Source: Oscillospiraceae bacterium
GTDB taxonomy: Bacteria; Bacillota; Clostridia; Oscillospirales; Oscillospiraceae
Reading direction: 5' to 3'
DNA: 26,877 bases
Assembly (NCBI GenBank): GCA_029009035.1
Contig: JAQXJQ010000200.1
Location: 1 to 26,877, forward strand
In this document: positions 1 to 6,784 of the stretch, piece after piece
How positions within the stretch are numbered: position 1 is the first letter of the stretch
How the letters are laid out: the number at the start of each line of letters is the position of its first letter
Position numbers and translations under genes: made by a program
Notes under the pieces: generated by a model
The model's input: the letters and a program-made list of their open reading frames with translations, nothing else
Databases searched by the model: none
Told to the model about the DNA's origin: nothing

Positions 1-61
1 GCGGTTAAGACACCGCCCTTTCACGGCGGTAACACGGGTTCGAGTCCCGTACGGGTCACCA
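1..61 (+). tRNA. tRNA-Glu (UUC), 5' end outside the window
   Basis: The window opens inside the D-arm. A five-pair anticodon stem (CCGCC/GGCGG) closes the loop CTTTCAC, giving anticodon TTC for glutamate. A T-arm with TTCGAGT in its loop follows, then the 3' acceptor strand ACGGGTC, discriminator A and an encoded CCA ending at 61. The 5' acceptor strand is missing only because the window starts here. Confidence 0.93.
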
Positions 62-65
62 ATAT

Positions 66-141
66 GGAGGCTTAGCTCAGCCGGTAGAGCGCTTGCTTCA
101 CACGCAAGAGGTCACAGATTCGAGTTCTGTAGTCTCCACCA
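66..141 (+). tRNA. tRNA-Val (CAC)
   Basis: A complete 76-base cloverleaf. The acceptor strand GGAGGCT pairs with AGTCTCC (one G-U pair). The anticodon stem CTTGC/GCAAG closes the loop TTCACAC, so the anticodon is CAC. The T-loop is TTCGAGT and CCA is encoded. It lies four bases after the tRNA-Glu, so the two are probably cut from one transcript that ends at the hairpin just downstream. Confidence 0.96.
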
Positions 142-144
142 ATC

Positions 145-187
145 AAAAACCCTTAAAGCCGAATGGCTTTAAGGGTTTTATTTTTTG
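145..187 (+). terminator. Rho-independent terminator of the tRNA unit
   Basis: A perfect stem (AAACCCTTAAAGCC with its complement) closes a four-base loop and is followed by a run of T. It starts three bases after the tRNA-Val CCA. Confidence 0.93.
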
Positions 188-227
188 TCCCAATTCGACC
201 GCATGTTCCCGGATATGCAGTGCGTTC

Positions 228-389
228 AAAGGCTCCCCTGTGTAAGGGGAGCTGTCAGCCGCCAGGCTGACTGAGGGGTTGTAAATCGGTCAGAAGTGAA
301 CATCCATTAAAAATCAGTGCTTTCCCCGCAAAAACAATCCCTCCGTCACGGCTTCGCCGTGCCACCTCCCTTTGCACAAGGGAGGCTTT
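228..389. repeat. MITE-like hairpin repeat, copy 1
   Basis: The element is bounded by inverted ends AAAGGCTCCC and GGGAGGCTTT and carries two inner hairpin halves (around GTCAGCC..GGCTGAC and CACGGCTTCGCCGTG). The same plan recurs at 6115-6239, 14121-14250 and 22112-22230. It fills most of the 293-base gap between the tRNA terminator and the TetR gene. No transposase is present, so movement would need one supplied elsewhere. Confidence 0.7.
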
Positions 390-434
390 GGAACCGCAGC
401 GGCATTGGGAAGCCGAAGGAGTTTGTGGCGGAGG

Positions 435-1019
435 TTATCGGCGGTAGCCCCGCAGCAGCCGCTCCACGAAGGTACGGGTGGCCTGCCGCAGATCGTAGCT
501 GCCCTCGTTGGTGCACCAGTGATAGGTGAGGCCCCGCACGGCGATGAACAGGAACTGCCCGAACTCCTCCGCGGAGCAGTCCGGCTGCAGCTCCCCCCGC
601 TCCATTCCCTCACTGATCAGGGCGGTGAGCATGGGGTGCATCCCCTCGGGGGACCGGCGGTCAAAGCACTTGTTGTTGGAGTTGTAGATGAGCTTGGTGA
701 GGGAGAGGCCGGTGTGCTCGCTGGAATAGTAGGCATAGTAGTCAAAAAAGCAGAGGATCTGCTCATAGACCGTGTCCTGCACCAGCCTGGGTGCCACCTC
801 TTCCGTGAAAAAGCGGTCGGCCAGCTGATAGGTTTCGTAGAACACATCCAGCTTGGACTGGTAGTAGTTGTAAAATGTGCCGATGGACACCCCGGCTGCC
901 TGCACGATGTCCCGGATGGTGATGGACTCGTATCCACGGGTGTTCAGCAGCTCCAGCGCGGTGTCGAACAACAGGCGCTTGGTGTCCTCCGCCTGCTGTT
1001 TTCTGGTCTTCTTTTCCAT
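435..1019 (-). CDS. TetR/AcrR-family transcriptional regulator
   Basis: A 194-residue protein with an N-terminal TetR helix-turn-helix (about residues 12-55, containing TIRDIVQAAGVSIGTFYNYY) and a variable helical ligand domain without a recognisable ligand signature. I start it at the ATG with AAGAGGTG seven bases upstream. The earlier ATG at 1049 lies two bases from a good -10 box and cannot be the start. It follows etfA on the same strand but has its own promoter, and a terminator-like hairpin lies between them. Its position next to an acyl-CoA operon with palindromic sites upstream suggests it represses that operon, sensing an acyl-CoA or free acid; this is inference. Confidence 0.93.
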   Translation of the reverse strand: MEKKTRKQQAEDTKRLLFDTALELLNTRGYESITIRDIVQAAGVSIGTFYNYYQSKLDVFYETYQLADRFFTEEVAPRLVQDTVYEQILCFFDYYAYYSSEHTGLSLTKLIYNSNNKCFDRRSPEGMHPMLTALISEGMERGELQPDCSAEEFGQFLFIAVRGLTYHWCTNEGSYDLRQATRTFVERLLRGYRR

Positions 1020-1050
1020 GGGCGTCACCTCTTTAACATACCTATGCATT

Positions 1051-1079
1051 ATTATATCAAATCACGGGGCCGTTTCCAA
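1051..1079 (-). promoter_or_regulatory. Sigma-A promoter of the TetR gene
   Basis: TTGGAA at 1074-1079, a 17-base spacer and a perfect TATAAT at 1051-1056, read on the minus strand. Transcription would begin near 1044, about 25 bases before the chosen start codon. No palindrome like those upstream of the CoA-transferase overlaps it, so autoregulation is not evident. Confidence 0.8.
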
Positions 1080-1094
1080 GGGGGAATAAGGACA

Positions 1095-1127
1095 CAAAGG
1101 CCCCGATTGCGGAGCAACCGGGGCGTT
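1095..1127 (-). terminator. Terminator-like hairpin after etfA
   Basis: Stem CCCCGATTGC pairs with GCAACCGGGG (one mismatch) around a three-base loop, 27 bases past the etfA stop. The T-run on the minus strand is short (CTTTGTGT), so it may terminate only partly. Confidence 0.6.
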
Positions 1128-1153
1128 TGTGGGGAGAGGGAGGAAGAATATGC

Positions 1154-2248
1154 TTATTTTACGCCCAGCTCCTCCAGCATGAGGGGGACGACCTGAAACA
1201 GGTCGCCGCAGATGCCGTAGTCGGCCACCTCGAAGATGGGGGCGTCGGCGTTGGTGTTGACGGCGATGATGCATTCCGAGTCCTGCATACCGGCCTTGTG
1301 CTGGATGGCGCCGGAGATACCCAGGGCGATGTAGATGCGGGGGCGGACGGTCTTGCCCGTCTGGCCCACCTGATGGTCGGCGGAGATCCAGCCGGCGTCC
1401 ACGCAGGCGCGGGAGGAGCCAACCACGCCGCCCAGGGCGGCGGCCAGCTGTTCCGCCAGCTCCAGACCCGGCTTGACATCCTTGCTGATGCCGAAGCCCA
1501 CGCTGACCACCACCTCGGCGCCGCTGAGAGCCACGGCGGCCTTGGCCTGCTTCACCACCTCGGTGACCCGGGTGCGCAGGTCCTGCTCCCCCAGCTCCAC
1601 GGGGCACAGCTCCACCTTGCAGGCGGCGGCCTTTGCCTCGTCGTAGGGGGCGCACTTCATGACGCCCGGGCGGACGGTGGACATCTGGGGACGGAAGCGG
1701 GGGCAGATGATGGTGGCCATCAGGTGGCCGCCGAAGGCGGGACGGGTCATCTTCAGGCCCTTGTCCTCCATGTCCCACTTCATACCCTCCACATCCAGGG
1801 TGGAGGTAGTCTTCAGAAACTCCTTGTACTTGGCCACATCCACATCCAGGTGGGTGCAGTCGGCGGTGAGGCCGGTGTGCAGACGGGCGGCGCAGCGGGG
1901 GCCCAGGTCACGGCCGATGTTGGTGGCACCGATGAGCACGATCTCCGGCTTCTTCTCCATGACGATGTCGCAAACCACCTTGCTGTAGGCGTCGGTGGTG
2001 TAATCCTTCAGCAGGGGGTGCTGGCAGACATAGACCCGGTCGGCGCCGTAGCCGCCCAGCTGTCTGGCCAGGGGCTCCACATTGTCGCCCAGCAGCAATC
2101 CGCACAGCTCCACGCCCAAATCGTCGGCCAGTTTGCGGCCCTCGGAGAGCAGCTCGAAGTCGGTGGTCATCAGTTCGCCGCCGCGCTGCTCACAAAACAC
2201 CCACACGCCGTGGAAATCCTTGGGATCGGTATTCACAAAAGCAGACAT
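1154..2248 (-). CDS. etfA: Electron transfer flavoprotein, alpha subunit
   Basis: A 364-residue EtfA. The N-terminal half is the ETF alpha/beta fold. The C-terminal FAD-binding domain has the family signatures QVGQTGKTVRP (293-303), GISGAIQH (310-317) and NTNADAPIF (331-339). With EtfB it forms the heterodimer that exchanges electrons with an acyl-CoA dehydrogenase; in anaerobic Clostridia such complexes can couple enoyl-CoA reduction by NADH to ferredoxin reduction by electron bifurcation. It is slightly longer than the common 320-340 residues. It is the last gene of the operon, 13 bases after etfB, and the etfB stop overlaps its ribosome site (TAAGGAGG). The family is certain; bifurcation is inferred. 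Confidence 0.97.
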   Translation of the reverse strand: MSAFVNTDPKDFHGVWVFCEQRGGELMTTDFELLSEGRKLADDLGVELCGLLLGDNVEPLARQLGGYGADRVYVCQHPLLKDYTTDAYSKVVCDIVMEKKPEIVLIGATNIGRDLGPRCAARLHTGLTADCTHLDVDVAKYKEFLKTTSTLDVEGMKWDMEDKGLKMTRPAFGGHLMATIICPRFRPQMSTVRPGVMKCAPYDEAKAAACKVELCPVELGEQDLRTRVTEVVKQAKAAVALSGAEVVVSVGFGISKDVKPGLELAEQLAAALGGVVGSSRACVDAGWISADHQVGQTGKTVRPRIYIALGISGAIQHKAGMQDSECIIAVNTNADAPIFEVADYGICGDLFQVVPLMLEELGVK

Positions 2249-2261
2249 TTCTCAGCCCTCC

Positions 2262-3065
2262 TTAAATGATGTGCTTTTCCGCCAGAGTGGCGAACAGCTT
2301 GCTCACGGCCTCCTTGCCGGAGCCCTCCAGCATGATGCCGGCGCCCTTCACCGGGGGAGAGAAGGACTTGTACACATTGGTGGGGGAGCCCTTCAGGCCG
2401 ATGGTGTCCGGCTCGATGAGGGGTTCGTCCTTCAGCGTCTCGTAGTCAAAGACGGTGTAGGGCTTCTTGTCGCACTCCAGAATGCCCTTGACGGTCATGT
2501 AGCGGGGGGTGTTCAGCTCCTTGATGCAGGTGACCAGGCAGGGGGTCCGGACCTCGATGGTCATGTAGCCGTCCTCCAGCATACGCTTGACGGTGAGCTT
2601 GTTGCCCTCCTGCCTGATGTCGGCGGCGTAGGAGACCTGGGGGATGTCCAGCTTCTCGGCGATCTGGGGGCCGACCTGGGCGGTGTCGCCGTCGATGGCC
2701 TGGCGGCCGCAGAAGATGATGTCATCGCTCTCCAGACCGATGTGGTGGATGCCGGCGGCCACGATCTGGGAGGTGGCGAAGGTGTCGGAGCCGCCGAACT
2801 CACGGCCGGAGATGAGCACCGCCTCGTCGGCGCCCATGGCCAGCAGCTCGCGCAGCATGGACACGGCGGGAGGGGGGCCCATGGTGATGACGATGACCTT
2901 TGCCTCGGGGTTGGCTTCCTTCAGGGTGAGAGCGGCCTCCACGGCGTTGAGGTCGTCGGGGTTGATGATGGTGGCCATGGAGGCGCGGTCCATGGTGCCG
3001 TCGGCCTTGACCGCCACCTTGCCGGAGGTGTCGGGTACCTGTTTGACGCAGACAAAATATTTCAT
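2262..3065 (-). CDS. etfB: Electron transfer flavoprotein, beta subunit
   Basis: A 267-residue EtfB starting MKYFVCVKQVPDT, the classic N-terminus of the clostridial ETF beta subunit. It continues with a nucleotide-binding alpha/beta fold and the signature around CGRQAIDGDTAQVGPQIAE (about 147-165). In bifurcating ETFs this subunit holds the second FAD and docks NADH. It lies 13 bases after the acyl-CoA dehydrogenase, whose TAA stop overlaps the AAGGAGG of etfB, and the same spacing separates it from etfA. Such tight coupling fits equal production of the complex. Confidence 0.97.
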   Translation of the reverse strand: MKYFVCVKQVPDTSGKVAVKADGTMDRASMATIINPDDLNAVEAALTLKEANPEAKVIVITMGPPPAVSMLRELLAMGADEAVLISGREFGGSDTFATSQIVAAGIHHIGLESDDIIFCGRQAIDGDTAQVGPQIAEKLDIPQVSYAADIRQEGNKLTVKRMLEDGYMTIEVRTPCLVTCIKELNTPRYMTVKGILECDKKPYTVFDYETLKDEPLIEPDTIGLKGSPTNVYKSFSPPVKGAGIMLEGSGKEAVSKLFATLAEKHII

Positions 3066-3078
3066 CCTGTTTCCCTCC

Positions 3079-4221
3079 TTACTTCAGCAGATTGCCGGAA
3101 ATGACCATCTGCTGCACCTGGCTGGTGCCTTCGTAGATGCTGGTGATGCGGGCGTCGCGGTAGAACCGCTCCACCTTGTACTCCTTGATGTAGCCGTAGC
3201 CGCCGTGGATCTGGACGGCCTTGTAGGCCACCCGGTTGCACATCTCAGCGGCGAAGAGCTTACACATGGCGCACAGCCTGGAGCTCTCGGGGTCGCCGGC
3301 GTCCTTGCGCACGGCGGTGGAGTAGATGAGCTGACGGGCGGCTTCGATCTCGGTGGCCATGTCGGCCAGCATGAAGCTGATGGCCTGGAAGGAGGCGATG
3401 GGCTTGCCGAACTGCTTGCGCTCCTTGGCGTACTTGACGGACTCGTCCAGACAGCCCTGGGCGATGCCCAGCGCCTGGGCGGCCATGCCCAGACGGCCTC
3501 CGTCCAGGGTCTTCATGGCGGTGGCGAAGCCCTTGTGCAGGGGGCCCAGCAGGTCGCTTTTGTGGACGCGTACATCGTCCAGAATGATGTCGCTGGTGGG
3601 GTAGCCCTTGATGCCCATTTTCGCCTCGGGCTTGCCGCAGGACACGCCGGGGAGCTTCATGTCCACGATGAACATGGAGATGCCCTTGGAGCCCTTCTGG
3701 GTGGGGTCGGTCTTGGCGTAGATGACGGCGTAGTCGGCAAAGGGAGCGCCGGAAATGAAGGTTTTGCGTCCGTTGAGGACGAAGTAGTCCCCGTCCTGCA
3801 CGGCGGTGGTGAGGGTGCCGCCGGCGTCGGAACCGGCGCCGGGCTCGGTGAGGCCGAAGACCAGGATCTTCTCACCCTTGGCCACGGGCACCACATACTT
3901 CTGCTTCTGCTCCTCGTTGCCGCAGTACAGCAGGGGGCCGGCGCCCAGGGAGTTGGAGGTGTTGGCGTAGATGGACAGGACGGGGGAGACCCGGGCGAAC
4001 TCCTCCACCATGAGGGCGTAGGCCAGGGAGTCGCCCCCCTGTCCGCCGTACTCCACGGGGATCTTCACGCCCATCATGCCGTACTTGGCCATCTTGTTGT
4101 GGATGTCCCAATCGAACTCGCCGGTCTCCTCCAGACGGTCCAGCAGCTCGTCGGTGAATTCGGTTTCCGCAAACTGGCGGAACAGTTTTTGCATCATTTG
4201 ATGCTTTTCGGAAAGGATCAT
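3079..4221 (-). CDS. Acyl-CoA dehydrogenase (butyryl-CoA dehydrogenase type)
   Basis: A 380-residue protein of typical acyl-CoA dehydrogenase length. It has the N-terminal helical domain, the flavin and substrate signature FGLTEPGAGSDAGG (about 123-136), the C-terminal helical domain with QIHGGYGYIKEY, and the catalytic glutamate in SIYEGTSQVQ (Glu364). It introduces or removes the alpha-beta double bond of a short acyl-CoA and exchanges electrons with EtfAB. The operon makes a reductive role (crotonyl-CoA to butyryl-CoA, or another enoyl-CoA) likely. Butyryl-CoA dehydrogenase (bcd) is the nearest familiar type, but chain length and substrate cannot be read reliably. The ribosome site is AAGGAGG. 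Confidence 0.95.
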   Translation of the reverse strand: MILSEKHQMMQKLFRQFAETEFTDELLDRLEETGEFDWDIHNKMAKYGMMGVKIPVEYGGQGGDSLAYALMVEEFARVSPVLSIYANTSNSLGAGPLLYCGNEEQKQKYVVPVAKGEKILVFGLTEPGAGSDAGGTLTTAVQDGDYFVLNGRKTFISGAPFADYAVIYAKTDPTQKGSKGISMFIVDMKLPGVSCGKPEAKMGIKGYPTSDIILDDVRVHKSDLLGPLHKGFATAMKTLDGGRLGMAAQALGIAQGCLDESVKYAKERKQFGKPIASFQAISFMLADMATEIEAARQLIYSTAVRKDAGDPESSRLCAMCKLFAAEMCNRVAYKAVQIHGGYGYIKEYKVERFYRDARITSIYEGTSQVQQMVISGNLLK

Positions 4222-4246
4222 GCTGTTGCCTCCTTATAGAATATGA

Positions 4247-5872
4247 TTACTTGATATACTCGTTCAGTCCGCCCCAGGTCTCACAGAACAGGGCGGGATC
4301 CATGGTCTTGAGCTCGGGGGAGATCTCGGGGGTAAAGCCCATGTTGGCCAGGATATCCTTCTCCAGATCAAGCCCGGGGGCGATCTCGATGAGGGTCATC
4401 TTGTGGTCAATGAGTTTGAACACGGCGCGCTCGGTGATGTAGAGCACTTCCTGGTCGTCGGGAGCGTACCGGCCGGAGAAGGTGATCTGGCCCACCTTGT
4501 CCACAAACTTGCGGATGGTGCCCTCCTCCAGAATTTCCAGCTTGCCGCCGCCCACCTTCACCTTGGCCTTGCCCATCAGGGTGCCGGCGAAGATGACCTT
4601 GGGGGTGGTGGAGCTGATGTCGATAAAGCCGCCGGGGCCGGTGAGCCGGGAGCCCATTCGGCTGACGTTGTTGTTGCCGTCCTTGTCCACCTCGCCGATG
4701 CCCAGGCAGGTCATGTCCAGACCGCCGCCGCTGATGAGGTCGAACATCTCGTTGGGGGTGATGATGGCCTCGGGGTTGTAGGCACTGCCGAAGCTGGGCC
4801 GGGCCGAGGGGACGCCGCCCACCATGCCGCTCTCGGTACTCATGGTGATCCGGTCGGTCAGGCCCTCCTCGTTGACCACCTTGGCGATGTCGGCGGGCAT
4901 GCCCACCCCCAGGTTGATGAGGTCACCCTTCTTCAGCTCCATGGCGCAGCGGCGGCAGATGACCTTCCGCTCATCCAGAGGCAGGGGCGCGATGGCGGTG
5001 AGGGGCTTGCGGATGTGGCCGGAGAAGGCGGGCTCCCAATAGTCGCCCTCCGCCTGCCAGCAGGACTTGGGGTCCCGGGCCTGCACCACATAGTCCACCA
5101 GGTTGCCGGGGATTTTGATGTCCTTGGGGTTCAGCGTTTCCTTTTTCGCCAGATACTCCACCTGAACGATGACGATACCGCCGCAGTTTTTCACGGCGTT
5201 GGCCACGGCAAAGCCCTCGTTGATGACGCTCTCGTGGGCGAAGGAGATGTTTCCGTTCTCGTCGGCGATGGTGCCGCGCAGCAGAGCCACATCGGGCTTG
5301 AAGGCGGGATAGAAGAGGTATTCCTCCCCTTCGAAGTTGACCAGCTTCACGATCTCGTCCTTGGCGCACTCGTTCATGCGTCCGCCTTCCACCCGGGGGT
5401 CCACGAAGGTGCCGAGACCTACCTTGGTGAGAAGGCCGGGGCGGTGGGCGCCGATCTCCCGCCAGAGGTTGATGATGACGCCCTGGGGCAGGCAGTAGCA
5501 CTCCAGCTGATTTTTCCGCGCCTGGTCGCACAGGGTGAAGGCGCTGCCCACATGGGCGCTGGTCCATTTGCTGATGAGGCCGGGGCCGGCTTCCCCAAAG
5601 CGGGTGGCGCCGCGGTTGCCGTGGGCGGTGTCCGGCCCTTCGGGACGGGGACTGCGGTCCCAGCCGATAAAGGCGTTGCCATAGCCCCAGTCACCCATGG
5701 CGCTGCCCTGCTTCAAATTCAGGCCGCAGGGGTGGCCGGTTTCCGCAAAGCTGTCGCGAATGGCACAGGCGATCTCCTCCGCCCAGCCGGAAAGACCCAT
5801 ACCGGCAAGGCCCACTGTGGCGCCGTCCGGGATCAGCTTTGCCGCTTCGGCGGCAGTAATGAATTTTGCCAC
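4247..5872 (-). CDS. Acyl-CoA:acetate/propionate CoA-transferase (YdiF/Pct family)
   Basis: A 541-residue single-chain family I CoA-transferase in which alpha-like and beta-like halves are fused. The first half has the glycine-rich start (IPDGATVGLAGMGLSGW). The second begins near residue 300 (DERKVICRRCAMELKKGD, then NLGVGMPADIA) and holds the catalytic glutamate in STESGMVGG (Glu347). It moves CoA between a short or hydroxy acid and acetyl-CoA. The start is GTG with AGGAGG seven bases upstream. It is the first gene of the operon with an acyl-CoA dehydrogenase and EtfBA, so it either activates the acid to be reduced or releases the product. The family is sure; the choice between propionate, butyrate and aryl or amino-acid-derived substrates is open. 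Confidence 0.93.
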   Translation of the reverse strand: MAKFITAAEAAKLIPDGATVGLAGMGLSGWAEEIACAIRDSFAETGHPCGLNLKQGSAMGDWGYGNAFIGWDRSPRPEGPDTAHGNRGATRFGEAGPGLISKWTSAHVGSAFTLCDQARKNQLECYCLPQGVIINLWREIGAHRPGLLTKVGLGTFVDPRVEGGRMNECAKDEIVKLVNFEGEEYLFYPAFKPDVALLRGTIADENGNISFAHESVINEGFAVANAVKNCGGIVIVQVEYLAKKETLNPKDIKIPGNLVDYVVQARDPKSCWQAEGDYWEPAFSGHIRKPLTAIAPLPLDERKVICRRCAMELKKGDLINLGVGMPADIAKVVNEEGLTDRITMSTESGMVGGVPSARPSFGSAYNPEAIITPNEMFDLISGGGLDMTCLGIGEVDKDGNNNVSRMGSRLTGPGGFIDISSTTPKVIFAGTLMGKAKVKVGGGKLEILEEGTIRKFVDKVGQITFSGRYAPDDQEVLYITERAVFKLIDHKMTLIEIAPGLDLEKDILANMGFTPEISPELKTMDPALFCETWGGLNEYIK

Positions 5873-5892
5873 AAATACTCCTCCTCACAAGA

Positions 5893-5917
5893 TGAATTTG
5901 TTCGCCGAACAGGTTCA
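5893..5917. promoter_or_regulatory. 25-bp palindrome, candidate TetR operator
   Basis: Arms TGAATTTGTTCG and CGAACAGGTTCA flank a central C; ten of twelve positions are complementary. It lies between the candidate -10 box and the ribosome site of the CoA-transferase, where a bound repressor would block transcription. It shares the word TGAAYTTGTTC with the palindrome at 5998-6013. Confidence 0.65.
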
Positions 5918-5925
5918 TTGAAATA

Positions 5926-5954
5926 ATTGTGCTGCAAAAGTTCGCAAAAATCAA
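5926..5954 (-). promoter_or_regulatory. Candidate promoter of the CoA-transferase operon
   Basis: TTGATT (5949-5954), a 17-base spacer and CACAAT (5926-5931) on the minus strand. The -10 box is imperfect, as expected for a regulated promoter. The 25-bp palindrome lies directly downstream and a second one about 45 bases upstream. Confidence 0.5.
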
Positions 5955-5997
5955 GGGGTTTTTGGAAAAATGTTGAAACTGCAGACATTTTTGTTTG

Positions 5998-6013
5998 GGT
6001 GAACAAATTCACC
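5998..6013. promoter_or_regulatory. 16-bp palindrome, second candidate operator
   Basis: GGTGAA and TTCACC are perfect inverted arms around CAAA. It lies upstream of the candidate -35 box of the CoA-transferase operon and shares GAACAAATTC with the other palindrome. Confidence 0.5.
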
Positions 6014-6042
6014 GAAGCATATTTGGCAAAAATGCAACACAG

Positions 6043-6078
6043 GGGCCCGCTGCGGAGCTTTCGCTCTGCAGCGGGCCC
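6043..6078. terminator. Strong GC hairpin in the intergenic region
   Basis: A 16-base stem (GGGCCCGCTGC.. with ..GCAGCGGGCCC, one mismatch) closes TTTC. Neither side has a good T-run. It may end transcripts arriving from the right before they enter the CoA-transferase promoter region. Confidence 0.45.
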
Positions 6079-6114
6079 TTGCGCTGATGCGGCGATCATT
6101 GTGGGGTGCAGCCG

Positions 6115-6239
6115 CCTTGCCTCTCCCTATGGGAGAGGTGTCAAAAATCTTCGATTTTTGACGGAGAGGGCAGCTGGACCGATACCCTCTCAGTCACCGC
6201 CTTTCGGCGGCGACAGCTCTCCCAGAGGGAGAGCCAAGG
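6115..6239. repeat. MITE-like hairpin repeat, copy 2
   Basis: Inverted ends CCTTGCCTCTCCC and GGGAGAGCCAAGG enclose a CAAAAATC..GATTTTTG hairpin and a CCGCCTTTCGGCGG hairpin. It matches the element at 22112-22230 in opposite orientation over nearly its whole length. It lies in the 912-base gene-free stretch 5873-6784, which otherwise holds the operon promoter region, hairpins and the long repeat at 6394-6773. Confidence 0.75.
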
Positions 6240-6349
6240 GGCGCGCAAAAAAGCCTCTCCCGAAAAAAGGAAAAGCTGTAAGCCGTGATCAAGGGGTTCT
6301 TTTACCGCACTGCCCTTTCCTCGCAGCATAGCCGCTGCGGCCTACGCTA

Positions 6350-6372
6350 AAAATATGCCACCGGCATATTTT
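6350..6372. other. Perfect hairpin AAAATATGCC/GGCATATTTT
   Basis: Ten-base perfect arms surround ACC. No neighbouring gene explains it; it sits just before the long inverted repeat and may be part of an older repeat. Confidence 0.5.
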
Positions 6373-6393
6373 CTTAACGCTGCGGGGTGGCTC

Positions 6394-6773
6394 CCCGAAG
6401 GGCAGACGGAGGGAGAGAACAAAAACGGCACCGCATTCTCGATGTATCTCTCCCTCAGTCAGCTTCGCTGACAGCTCCCTCGTCAGAGGGAGCCTTCCCG
6501 TTGCCCGGACTACCCGCCACACGCCTTAAGCCAGGCGCGGCCTGGGGCGCCGGGTGTTCTTGCCAGCGAGCTGTGCATCAGCAAATACGAAGTTGCTATT
6601 GTATCCGGTTTCGTGCGCCGGTGATAGACGATAAAACCGAAGTGTGCCAAGCGGGATACATAAGGGTGCAACCCTTATGCGACTCTTTGGTGACTTTCTG
6701 GTCGATCAGAAAGTCACCCGTCGGAGACAAATAGCAGGGACTGTTGCAGAACGGAGCATTCTGCAACAGTCCC
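6394..6773. repeat. 380-base structured repeat, copy A
   Basis: From left to right: a truncated MITE-like part (to about 6498), about 100 bases of shared sequence, then three hairpins at 6659-6679, 6689-6718 and 6737-6773. The second copy lies inverted at 13843-14224. Both copies sit immediately 3' of a gene with the last hairpin next to the stop codon, here that of the flavodiiron protein. Short open frames cross it in several directions, but the conservation fits RNA or DNA structure better than protein. Confidence 0.8.
6737..6773 (-). terminator. Hairpin terminator of the flavodiiron gene
   Basis: Stem GGGACTGTTGCAGA pairs perfectly with its complement around a nine-base loop, 11 bases past the stop codon. 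The T-run on the minus strand is weak (TGCTATTTG). The stem also works in the other direction, where TTTT follows. Confidence 0.65.
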
Positions 6774-6784
6774 TTTTGACTCTG

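Noticed and set aside
1..389. tRNA genes followed by a repeat as an integration site for a genomic island
   Set aside because: The tRNAs are followed by a normal terminator. I found no second copy of a tRNA 3' end in the window and no integrase.
1020..1049. Upstream ATG for the TetR gene
   Set aside because: It lies two bases from the -10 box, before the likely transcription start, and has no ribosome site.
6141..6329. Short frame encoding 62 residues in the intergenic region
   Set aside because: It consists mostly of the MITE-like repeat sequence, has no ribosome site and lacks similarity to any protein family I know.
6644..6780. Peptide frames conserved between the two 380-base repeats (for example GIHKGATLMRLFGDFLVDQKVT)
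   Set aside because: Several frames are open in both copies only because the DNA is nearly identical there. The coding frames run through perfect hairpins, one extends into an antisense shadow, and none has a ribosome site.
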